This document shows, in pieces, positions 52,004-59,537 of a DNA stretch of 64,000 nucleotides. The notes beneath the pieces are model-generated. The model searched no databases and was not told the origin of the DNA. It saw only the letters and a program-made list of their open reading frames with translations. Origin of the DNA: Pseudarthrobacter oxydans (GTDB lineage: Bacteria; Actinomycetota; Actinomycetes; Actinomycetales; Micrococcaceae); NCBI RefSeq assembly GCF_030812335.1, contig NZ_JAUSSN010000013.1, positions 62,001 through 126,000 of the forward strand. The letters are read 5' to 3'. How positions within the stretch are numbered: position 1 is the first letter of the stretch; each line of letters opens with the position of its first letter. Both the position numbers and the translations under genes were made by a program.

Positions 52004-52561
52004 ATGAAGAGCGACACATCCCCGGGCTCTGACAATTACGACGCCTTCCTGGCGAGGCTGGACGCTGCTACAACAAGCCTGAGCACGCGGGCGGCGTCGC
52101 TGGAGAAGGCACTCGCGGCCGTTTCGCTGCTCCTGGGTCCTTACGAATCGGCCGTCAGGGACTGGGAACGACGGCGCCTCCACGTCAGCGGGCAACTCGA
52201 CCGGCACTCCGGGTCGCCGCAGTCCTACACCGCCCTGGGCGAACTCCACGACGTGGCGGTCAACATGGAAGCGATGTTCCGGGACCGTGCCCAGCGCATC
52301 AGGGACAAGTTGACGGTGATGCAGGGCCGCCGCGGGGCAATCGACAATTCACTGCTGGAACTGGAACTGAGCAGGGTCAAACTGACGTCGTCACGGCTGC
52401 TTTCAGAGGACCGCGAAAAACTCAGCGCGGTCTTTTCCGCCCTCGCCGGTCCCACCGTGGCCACCTCGGCCCTGCCCGACCGGGGTCTGCTGAGCGATCT
52501 CAAGGAAGCACGCAGGGCGGTCATTTTGGCGGAAGCGCTGATGGAAGTGAAGGGGTACTAA
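52004..52561 (+). CDS. Hypothetical helical protein
   Basis: A 185-residue protein, predicted mostly helical with coiled-coil character (FLARLDAATTSLSTRAASLE, FRDRAQRIRDKLTVMQGRRG, LELELSRVKLTSSRLLSEDR). No family is recognised. The start is uncertain: ATG 52004 begins the helical part, ATG 51878 would add 42 unlikely residues. It lies two bases upstream of the next gene, so both form an operon, possibly a membrane complex. Confidence 0.65.
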   Translation: MKSDTSPGSDNYDAFLARLDAATTSLSTRAASLEKALAAVSLLLGPYESAVRDWERRRLHVSGQLDRHSGSPQSYTALGELHDVAVNMEAMFRDRAQRIRDKLTVMQGRRGAIDNSLLELELSRVKLTSSRLLSEDREKLSAVFSALAGPTVATSALPDRGLLSDLKEARRAVILAEALMEVKGY

Positions 52562-52563
52562 TC

Positions 52564-53112
52564 ATGGACAATCCACGGCACGATCAGTCCCGACAGAACA
52601 CTGTCGTCCTGGTCCGGTGGTCCAGGAAACCCGGCGAGAATCCCCTGGTCCGGTTCGTCATGTTTAGCGTCTTCGCTTTGATCCTTTGCCTCATCCTGAT
52701 GATTTTCATTCACGGCCTGAGGAGTTTCGGGGCCGTTGTGCTGTTCACGGTCATCGTCGCGGCCGTACTGACGGGTCCCTCGCTCTCGCGTCGAAGGGCC
52801 TTCATGACGGGGCTGACAAAAAGGGTAAACGACACGATCGCCGAGGTGACGGGAACCCTGGATGACCAGCTGTCGGTTAAGGAATTCCGGCGTATGGTCA
52901 AGAGCGGAGAGCGGCTGCCGCTCCTCGTTGGCGGGGTGCCCGGGCTGAACCTGCACGTGGAACGGGTGGCATCGGTGGAGACGGAAACCCCGGAGAAATG
53001 GTTCGCAGTCTTCACCGTGGTCCCTCCAGAAATCGGGACCGCCAGTTTCGATCGGTTGGTTGCCGCGGCGAACGACGCGCACCGCGGTACCACCCAAACC
53101 AACGGTTCCTAG
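52564..53112 (+). CDS. Hypothetical membrane protein
   Basis: A 182-residue protein with two close membrane helices (FVMFSVFALILCLILMIFIH, then FGAVVLFTVIVAAVLTGPSL) and a C-terminal soluble domain of about 95 residues. No family is recognised. Coupled to the helical protein at 52004. Its last four bases overlap the convergent DinB-fold gene. Confidence 0.68.
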   Translation: MDNPRHDQSRQNTVVLVRWSRKPGENPLVRFVMFSVFALILCLILMIFIHGLRSFGAVVLFTVIVAAVLTGPSLSRRRAFMTGLTKRVNDTIAEVTGTLDDQLSVKEFRRMVKSGERLPLLVGGVPGLNLHVERVASVETETPEKWFAVFTVVPPEIGTASFDRLVAAANDAHRGTTQTNGS

Positions 53113-53621
53113 GCTGCCGGCCCGGGGTTCAGGCCCTTGGCGTACGCGGCCTGCCCGGCGTGCTGGAGGCAATCGGCAATCGTGCTGACCAGCCGCACAC
53201 CAAGCGTGACGGGCGGATCCCAGCGGGTGTCGACGATGCGGTCGAAGTCCGCATCGCCGAGGCTGGCCAGGAACTCCACGGTCTGCCGGTGCACGGCGTC
53301 GTAGTAGTCGAGCAGGAGCCCCGGCGGTGCCTTCACGGCGTCGACCTGGCGGCTGGAATGGCCGTAGCCCGTGTCGCGCTCGGACAGCGGCAGCTCGAAC
53401 CGCCCGGCAAACCCCTGCGAGGTCCAGACCTGTTTCAGGCCGGCGGCGGCGGCCACTTGTGCGTCCTCGACCCGGCTGAGGTGCCAGATCAGCCACGCAA
53501 TCGAGTTACCGTTCCCCGAAGGCCGACGGAGCAGAACCTCGGCGTCGGCCCCGTCGAGACTGGCGGCCACGGTCTCGCGGATCCGGGCGAAGGCGTCGAG
53601 CAGCAGTTCGTTGGATTTCAT
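53109..53621 (-). CDS. DinB-fold mycothiol transferase-like protein (DUF664)
   Basis: A 170-residue four-helix metalloprotein: LLLDAFARIRETVAASLDGA, NSIAWLIWHLSRVEDAQVAA, the central YYDAVHRQTVEFL and VSTIADCLQHAGQAAYAKGL contain the three His ligands of DinB/MST-type enzymes. The family joins mycothiol or bacillithiol to electrophiles in Gram-positive bacteria. It matches the mycothiol setting of mrx1 and mscR. The substrate is unknown. Confidence 0.82.
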   Translation of the reverse strand: MKSNELLLDAFARIRETVAASLDGADAEVLLRRPSGNGNSIAWLIWHLSRVEDAQVAAAAGLKQVWTSQGFAGRFELPLSERDTGYGHSSRQVDAVKAPPGLLLDYYDAVHRQTVEFLASLGDADFDRIVDTRWDPPVTLGVRLVSTIADCLQHAGQAAYAKGLNPGPAA

Positions 53622-53738
53622 CGAGTCCCGTCTCTGCGCATTTTCGGTGAGCCCCCATGCTTGCATGGATGCAGCACCACGAGATAGGGCGCTCCCCCGG
53701 GCTTTGTTGATCCGGCACGTGACTCTCCCCGCTTCGTT

Positions 53739-55571
53739 TCACGGCTTCGGCGACGGTGTGAGCACCATCGCGGATCCGCCACCGCGCCTCGCCGGCTCGG
53801 CCGCTGCGACCATGCGGCCGTCGGGCAGGAACTCGATGGCGGTCGCGGCCCCGATTTCTGCCGCCGAAGTGAACGCATCCCCCGATGGTGTGAACTGATG
53901 GCCGTACCGCTTGAGCTCCTTGCCGTGCAGCGCGATGAATTTCGGCTCGGCCGTGACCGTGGCCGTGTTCCGTTGTGAGGCACGGGGTGCCGCGATGGCC
54001 TTCGAGATGTTCATGCCCAGGTCCACGCGGTTGAGGATCGTCTGCAGGACTGTGGTGATGATGGTCGATCCACCGGGCGAGCCGAGCGCGAGGAACGGCT
54101 CTCCCTCCTTCAGGACGAGGGTGGGCGCCATGGACGAGCGCGGGCGCTTGCCCGGCTGGATCCGGTTCGGGTCGGTCTTGTTGAACACGGTGGAGAAGTC
54201 GGTCAGCTCGTTGTTGAGCAGGAAGCCGCGGCCGGGAACCACAATGCCGGACCCTCCGGTCTGCTCGATGGTGAGCGTGTACTCGGCCACGTTGCCCCAC
54301 TTGTCCGCGACCGTCAGGTTGGTCGTCGAGATGTTCTCGGTGTCCTTCTCATCCACGGGCGCCGCGGCGGTAGCGGGGCACACGCCGTCGTACGAGGACA
54401 CATCACCCGGCAGGACAGGCTTGGCAGCGGCGTTCCGCGGGTCGAGCTGGCAGGAGCGCTCCTTGCCGAACAGCGGGTCGGTGAGCGCGGCGGTGGGGAC
54501 GCTGCCAAACGCCGGGTCTCCCACGTAGCTGCCCCGGTCGGCGAAGGCCAGCGCGCTCGCCTCGAGGTAGTGGTGCAGCGCGCCGGGGGCGGACATCCCG
54601 GAGAGGTCGAATGTGTCCAGGATATTCAGCGCCTCGCCCGTGGTGGTGCCGCCGCTGCTCGACGGCGCCATGCCGTACACCTCCAGATCGCGGTATTCCA
54701 CCTTTGTGGGTTCCTGATCCAGGGCGCGGTAGGCGGCTAGGTCCGCCGTCGTCATGGAGCCGACCGGGACGGGCAGCTTCGTGCCGGCGGTCTTGGGCGG
54801 AGCCTGGACGGTCGCCGCGATCTCCGCCGCGAGCGGGCCGCTGTAGAAGCCGCGCGTGCCCTTCTTCGCGAGGAGCCGGTACGTTGCGGCGAGGTCATGG
54901 TTCCGGAAGACGCTTCCGACGGCGGGGGCGTCCCCGCCGGGGAGGAAGAGGCTGCTCGTCGACGTGAACGCCTCGAAGCGGTGCTTGTTGTCGAGGGTCT
55001 GCTGGCGGAACGTTTTGTCGACCACGAAGCCGCGGGTTGCCACTTTGATGGCAGGCTTGAGGGCGTCGCCGAGGCTGACCGAGCCCCACCGGTCCAGGGC
55101 TCGCTCCCACGTGGCAGGGGTGCCGGGAACACCGACGGCGACGCCACTCGTGACGAGTTCGGGCGTGAAGTTGTAGGGCTTTTTCGTCGCTTCGTCGATG
55201 AACGCGTCTTCAGTGATGCCGGCCGGGGCGGTCTCGCGGCCATCGATCGTGCCGACCTCGCCGGACTCCGCGTCGTAGTATACGAAGTAGCCTCCGCCGC
55301 CGATCCCGGCGCTGTAGGGCTCGGTCACCCCGAGTGTCGCGGCTGCGGCGACGGCGGCGTCGGCCGCGTTGCCGCCCTTGCGGAGGACGTCGATGGCTGC
55401 GGCGGATGCCTCCGGGTCCACGGTGCTCACAGCGCCGCCGTACCCGGTAGCGGTCGAGGTCTTGGCGGTTTCCCGTGGATCCGCGAACGCGGGGCTGGCG
55501 ACAGCGCCGCCCGTCATGCTTAAGGCCAAGGCCGCCGTGAAGGCAACCATCCGACGTGTCACATGTGACAT
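53739..55571 (-). CDS. ggt: Gamma-glutamyltransferase (GGT), secreted
   Basis: A 610-residue precursor with signal peptide (MVAFTAALALSMTGGAVASP, ending AFA). The mature enzyme self-cleaves before the nucleophile Thr in NISTTNLTVADKWGN (about residue 425), splitting into large and small subunits. NAADAAVAAAATLGVTEPYS (gamma-glutamyl binding), ALGSPGGSTIIT and the final Ser/Gly pocket are intact. It hydrolyses gamma-glutamyl compounds outside the cell. GGGAG precedes the ATG. Confidence 0.95.
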   Translation of the reverse strand: MSHVTRRMVAFTAALALSMTGGAVASPAFADPRETAKTSTATGYGGAVSTVDPEASAAAIDVLRKGGNAADAAVAAAATLGVTEPYSAGIGGGGYFVYYDAESGEVGTIDGRETAPAGITEDAFIDEATKKPYNFTPELVTSGVAVGVPGTPATWERALDRWGSVSLGDALKPAIKVATRGFVVDKTFRQQTLDNKHRFEAFTSTSSLFLPGGDAPAVGSVFRNHDLAATYRLLAKKGTRGFYSGPLAAEIAATVQAPPKTAGTKLPVPVGSMTTADLAAYRALDQEPTKVEYRDLEVYGMAPSSSGGTTTGEALNILDTFDLSGMSAPGALHHYLEASALAFADRGSYVGDPAFGSVPTAALTDPLFGKERSCQLDPRNAAAKPVLPGDVSSYDGVCPATAAAPVDEKDTENISTTNLTVADKWGNVAEYTLTIEQTGGSGIVVPGRGFLLNNELTDFSTVFNKTDPNRIQPGKRPRSSMAPTLVLKEGEPFLALGSPGGSTIITTVLQTILNRVDLGMNISKAIAAPRASQRNTATVTAEPKFIALHGKELKRYGHQFTPSGDAFTSAAEIGAATAIEFLPDGRMVAAAEPARRGGGSAMVLTPSPKP

Positions 55572-55941
55572 GATCGCTCCCGAATGCATGTAATGCGCGT
55601 TGACATTTCCTGTCACGCTACTACCCGGCGGTGAGAAACTCTAGACTGCCCGCCGCAGAATCCACGCCTCTGGGGATGATCAGCCCACCAGTGACGAAGC
55701 ACACAATCCGCCGGGATGACCGGCGGGCTGCCGTTTTCCGGCGCTTCCGGATGCCGGGATGCTTCGGCGCCGTACTCCTCATTGTGACGGAATTATTTCG
55801 CCGCCACTGCAGATTTCGTGAAAAGAAGTTCGGATTAGGTGCCACTATCTACTGTTTGGCAGAATTTGTGACTCGTGCGCGGCAAAAAAGTCCGCCCCCA
55901 TCCCTGCGAAAGCGCGGGATTCCAGCCACCCAGGGAGAACC
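55572..55941. other. 370-base divergent gap between ggt and metN
   Basis: It holds one hairpin (CCGCCGG-GATGA-CCGGCGG, 55708-55726) followed by GCTGCCGTTTTCC. No S-box, SAM-II or SAM-IV consensus is visible, although the operon is a methionine importer. Promoter elements could not be assigned with confidence. Confidence 0.5.
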
Positions 55942-56922
55942 ATGATTTCCGTAAGCCGGGTCTCGAAGAGCTATGGCTCCGGGGCGGCGGCGGTCCGGGC
56001 GCTTGACGACGTCTCGCTGTCCGTCGGCCGCGGCGAAATTTTCGGCGTCGTTGGCCAAAGCGGTGCCGGCAAGAGCACGCTGATCCGCACCATCAATTCC
56101 CTGGAGCGTCCGGATTCGGGCAGCGTCAGCGTCGACGGCCGCGAGATGACCACGCTTGCCGGCACGGAGCTGCGCGCTGCCCGGCACAACATCGGCATGA
56201 TTTTCCAGCACTTCAACCTGCTCAGCAGCAGGACCGTTCAGGCGAATGTGGAGCTTTCCCTGGAGATCACCGGCGCCGGGCGGGCGGCAAGGCGGACCCG
56301 GGCACTGGAGATCCTCGAGCTGGTGGGCCTCCACGGCAAGGCCGCCGCCTACCCCGCACAATTGTCCGGCGGGCAGAAACAGCGCGTCGGCATTGCCCGG
56401 GCGCTGGCGTCAAGCCCGTCGGTCCTGCTCAGCGACGAGGCGACCTCGGCGCTCGATCCGGAAACCACCCGGCAGATCCTCGATCTCATCCGCCAGCTCA
56501 GCAAGGACCTGGGGCTGACAGTGCTGCTCATCACCCATGAAATGGATGTCGTGAAGCGGATCTGCGACTCCGCCGCCGTCATGAGCGGCGGGCGGATCCT
56601 GGAGCAGGGTCCCGTGGAAGAGCTGCTGACAACGGAGAAGTCACTGCTGGGCCAGGCCCTGTTCCCGCTCGGGGAAATCCCGGTGACTTCCAGCGCCATC
56701 GTGGAAATCACGTTCAACGGCGTCACCACGGACCGCCCCGTGATCGCCCAACTGGCGCGCAAGCACGGCATCGACGTCGGCATCCTGGGTGCCGCGGTGG
56801 AAACCATCCACGGGCGCCAGACCGGACGAACCAGGCTCGAACTGCCCGGTGACACGAAGACCGTCGCCGGCGCCGTGGCCGATCTCCGTTCCCAGGGACT
56901 CTTCGTGGAGGTACTCCAGTGA
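55942..56922 (+). CDS. metN: Methionine ABC importer, ATP-binding protein MetN
   Basis: A 326-residue ABC ATPase powering D/L-methionine uptake. Walker A GQSGAGKST, Q-loop FQHFNLLSSRTV, signature LSGGQKQRVGIARAL and Walker B VLLSDEATSALD are complete. The C-terminal NIL domain (from about residue 250, IVEITFNGVTTDRPVIAQLA) senses methionine and inhibits transport. The ATG follows GGGAGAACC. It is the first gene of metNIQ and overlaps metI by four bases. Confidence 0.95.
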   Translation: MISVSRVSKSYGSGAAAVRALDDVSLSVGRGEIFGVVGQSGAGKSTLIRTINSLERPDSGSVSVDGREMTTLAGTELRAARHNIGMIFQHFNLLSSRTVQANVELSLEITGAGRAARRTRALEILELVGLHGKAAAYPAQLSGGQKQRVGIARALASSPSVLLSDEATSALDPETTRQILDLIRQLSKDLGLTVLLITHEMDVVKRICDSAAVMSGGRILEQGPVEELLTTEKSLLGQALFPLGEIPVTSSAIVEITFNGVTTDRPVIAQLARKHGIDVGILGAAVETIHGRQTGRTRLELPGDTKTVAGAVADLRSQGLFVEVLQ

Positions 56923-57620
56923 TCGACCGCAATGACCCGTACTTCTGGTCGGACCTCCTGGACACCATCCTCAAGGGTGCCGGGGAGACGTTTTACACCG
57001 TGGGCCTGAGCCTGCTGTTCACGGTCGTTTTCGGCCTCGCCGCGGGTGTCCTGCTCGTGACCACCGAGTCCGGCGGCCTGCTGTCGAAGCTCTTCGGGAG
57101 CCGGGCGCTGGGGTTCTTCGTCAACCGGGTGCTGGACGTCGTGGTGAACATTGGCCGGTCCATCCCGTTCATCATCCTCATGATCCTGCTGATTCCCTTC
57201 ACCCGGCTGCTGGTCGGGTCCTTCATCGGACCGACCGCGGCCGTTGTCCCGCTGACCATCGCCGGCATTCCGTTCTTCGCCCGTCTGGTGGAGATCGGCA
57301 TCCGCGAAGTGCCCGTCGGGCTTGTCGAGGCCGCCCAGTCCCTGGGTGCCACCCGCTGGACCATCCTGACCAAGGTCATGGTGGCCGAGGCGGTCCCGGC
57401 GCTGGCCCTCGGCCTCTCCACCACCGTGGTCGGCCTCATCGGCTACTCGGCCATGGTCGGTGCCGTCGGCGGCGGCGGCCTCGGGGATGTCGCCTTCCGC
57501 TACGGCTACCAGCGCTACAGCCCCGAATACATGTTCGGCGTCGTTATCCTCCTGGTCCTGCTGGTACAGGTGTTCCAGTCCCTGGGCAACTTCGCGGCGC
57601 GGCGCCTGTCCCACCGGTAG
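56919..57620 (+). CDS. metI: Methionine ABC importer, permease MetI
   Basis: A 233-residue permease with five to six helices. The cytoplasmic coupling loop EAAQSLGATRWTILTKVMVA (EAA motif) contacts MetN; GRSIPFIILMILLIPF lies earlier. The GTG overlaps the metN stop (GTGA). Confidence 0.94.
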   Translation: MIDRNDPYFWSDLLDTILKGAGETFYTVGLSLLFTVVFGLAAGVLLVTTESGGLLSKLFGSRALGFFVNRVLDVVVNIGRSIPFIILMILLIPFTRLLVGSFIGPTAAVVPLTIAGIPFFARLVEIGIREVPVGLVEAAQSLGATRWTILTKVMVAEAVPALALGLSTTVVGLIGYSAMVGAVGGGGLGDVAFRYGYQRYSPEYMFGVVILLVLLVQVFQSLGNFAARRLSHR

Positions 57621-57681
57621 CCGCCGCACCGCGCCGAAAATGTCCTTCCTCCACACGTTCCATTCTGCGAAAGAGTTCCAA

Positions 57682-58485
57682 ATGTTCCGTTCACATATCC
57701 TGAAGGCCGCCGCCACCGGAGTGGCCGCAATCCTCGCCCTGTCCGCCTGCGGCGCGGGCACCTCCACCGGTTCGGCCGAGACCATCAAGGTGGGCGCCCT
57801 CGCGGTGCCGGCCGGGGACATGCTCAAGCATGTCCAGCGGGAGCTCGCCGCCAAGGAGGGCCTCACCGTGGATTACAAGGAGTTCAGCGACTACAACACG
57901 CCCAACCCCGCCGTGAGCGACGGCGACATCGACGCCAACCTGTTCCAGAACACGACGTTCATGGAGACCTACAACAAGGCTTCCGGCAAGGATCTCGTCA
58001 GCGTGGGCAAGGTCTACCTGCCGCCGATGGCCCTGTACTCCAACAATGTCCCCAGCCTGGAAGAGCTTCCCGACGGCGCCTCGATCGCCATCCCGAACGA
58101 CCCCACCAATGAGTCCCGCGCCCTGAAGCTGCTGGCGTCCAAGGGGCTGATCGAGGTCAGCGACAACCCGATCACGCTCAAGGACGTCAAGGCGAACCCG
58201 AAGAACCTCCAGTTCACCGAGATCGAAAACGCCAGCCTGCCGCAGGCCCTCAACGACAAGGACGCGGCCATCGTGACGCTGGCCTTCGCCCTTCCCGCCG
58301 GCCTGAGCGCCGACAAGCAGCTGCTGGTCGAGGGCAAGGACAGCGCGTACTACAACGTCCTGGCCGTGAAGGCCGAGATGAAGGATGATCCGCGCGTGCA
58401 GAAGCTGTACAAGATCCTGACCTCGCAGGACATGAAGGATTTCCTGCAGACCAAGTTCAAGGGCCTTGTGATCCCGGCGAGCTGA
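57682..58485 (+). CDS. metQ: Methionine-binding lipoprotein MetQ
   Basis: A 267-residue NlpA/MetQ lipoprotein. KAAATGVAAILALSAC gives signal and lipobox; IKVGALAVPAGDMLKHV, then DYNTPNPAVSDGDIDANLFQ (typical of the family) and IAIPNDPTNESRALKLLAS line the ligand site. It delivers methionine to MetNI. ATG 57682, preceded by GAAAGAG, lies 61 bases after metI. Confidence 0.94.
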   Translation: MFRSHILKAAATGVAAILALSACGAGTSTGSAETIKVGALAVPAGDMLKHVQRELAAKEGLTVDYKEFSDYNTPNPAVSDGDIDANLFQNTTFMETYNKASGKDLVSVGKVYLPPMALYSNNVPSLEELPDGASIAIPNDPTNESRALKLLASKGLIEVSDNPITLKDVKANPKNLQFTEIENASLPQALNDKDAAIVTLAFALPAGLSADKQLLVEGKDSAYYNVLAVKAEMKDDPRVQKLYKILTSQDMKDFLQTKFKGLVIPAS

Positions 58486-58489
58486 CGGG

Positions 58490-58863
58490 AATCCGGCGGG
58501 CGGCCTGGCGCAGCACCTCACGGCAGACGCCCGCCAGGGCCTCCCGGTGCCCGTCCAGCCAGGCCAGCCGCTGGTCCTCGAGACGGATCTTGTCGTAGTC
58601 GTTGCCGGAGAGGGCTCGACGGCCTGGAACGCGGAGCCGGTCCCCAGCCCGGCCCCGCGCAGGGCCTGCAGCTTGGCGTGGACCGCGGGGCCGTCCTCGT
58701 AGGGGAAAAGCTTGGCGAACACCGGGGGCCCGCCGTCGAGTTCGACCTGAACGGTAGCGGCCCCGGAGCCGTCCAGCTGGATCACCTGCGTGGTCCACGT
58801 CCCGCCACCGCCTGCGGCGTCCGCGCCCAGGTGGGGGCGGACGTACTGCTCAAGGAATTCCGG
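58490..58863 (-). pseudogene. Phosphotransferase-like gene remnant, frameshifted
   Basis: The left part (58621-58863) reads PEFLEQYVRPHLG, then DGGPPVFAKLFPYEDGPAVH and AKLQALRGAGLGTGS, like the N-lobe of an APH-type kinase. The right part, in another frame (58490-58617), reads NDYDKIRLEDQRLAWLDGHR. The catalytic HGD and DxD loops are absent, so an internal piece is lost. No start or stop signals remain. Confidence 0.55.
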
Positions 58864-58893
58864 GGCGCAGACACGGTCGGCACGATCGGCCTG

Positions 58894-59013
58894 CCCCGCA
58901 CCCGTGGGCCCCACGACCGCGAGGGTGCTGCCCACCGGAACGGTCAGGTCGATGTCCTGCAGGACGGGGCGGTCCGCGGTGTAGGCGAAGCCGACGCCGT
59001 CGAGGCTCAGCCT
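58894..59013 (-). pseudogene. ABC transporter ATPase fragment
   Basis: LSLDGVGFAYTADRPVLQ, then DIDLTVPVGSTLAVVGPTGAG is the start of an exporter-type ABC domain ending within Walker A (GPTGAG, before the Lys-Ser). Immediately after it the sequence joins the phosphotransferase remnant in the same frame. Confidence 0.65.
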
Positions 59014-59047
59014 CTTCCGGGGTGGGCCGGCCGTGCGGGCACCGGGC

Positions 59048-59269
59048 TTATCCTGTACCGCCGGGCGCCGGTGGAGGGTGTCGGCGGTGCGTCCGTGGCG
59101 ACCGGACGCCGGGGCGGAGTTCGCCGAGCTCGTCAGGATCGTCGACGTCGGTCAGCCCCTGGGGCCGGTTCGGCCGGAGGTTCATCGGCTGCAGCGGGCT
59201 GTGGTCGCCGGCGAGCGCAGTGTCCATCAAGGGGGTCCGCAAGTATTCGAATGGAGCCGGAATCTGCAT
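59048..59269 (-). pseudogene. FAD-binding xanthine/CO dehydrogenase subunit (CoxM-like) remnant
   Basis: MQIPAPFEYLRTPLMDTA resembles the usual CoxM N-terminus, then HSPLQPMNLRPNRPQGLTDV corresponds to the GGHSLLPMMKLR FAD-binding motif with an internal deletion of about 15 residues and altered glycine residues. Only about 50 residues remain. Identification is moderate. Confidence 0.5.
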
Positions 59270-59537
59270 TGTCCCACCTCACGACAAGGCGCCGAAAAGG
59301 ACCTTCGGCGTTTGTTGTGTGGAGTAAGTCTTGTCCCGCCCGAAGAGGCGTGTCAACATCTAAGCGAAATGACGGCCAGACCATCCGGTTCGGATGAGGT
59401 GCCGTCCGGCGCAGGGCCTCTACGGTCGGGAGACCGGGGGGAAGGTTCGACGGCGGCCACGCCAGTCCCGCGGTCTGACAAGCCAGGGACCTGCGGCAGT
59501 CTGATAATAATTTTAGAGCGTGGCATATGGGGGGAAC
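59270..59537. other. Leader of the penicillin-binding protein gene
   Basis: No gene is supported here. TAATAATTTTAGAG just upstream of the start is unusually AT-rich for this genome and may contain the promoter. Confidence 0.45.

Noticed and set aside
55744..55941. SAM riboswitch upstream of metN
   Set aside because: Expected for a methionine importer, but no S-box, SAM-II or SAM-IV consensus could be found on either strand. A covariance search would settle it.
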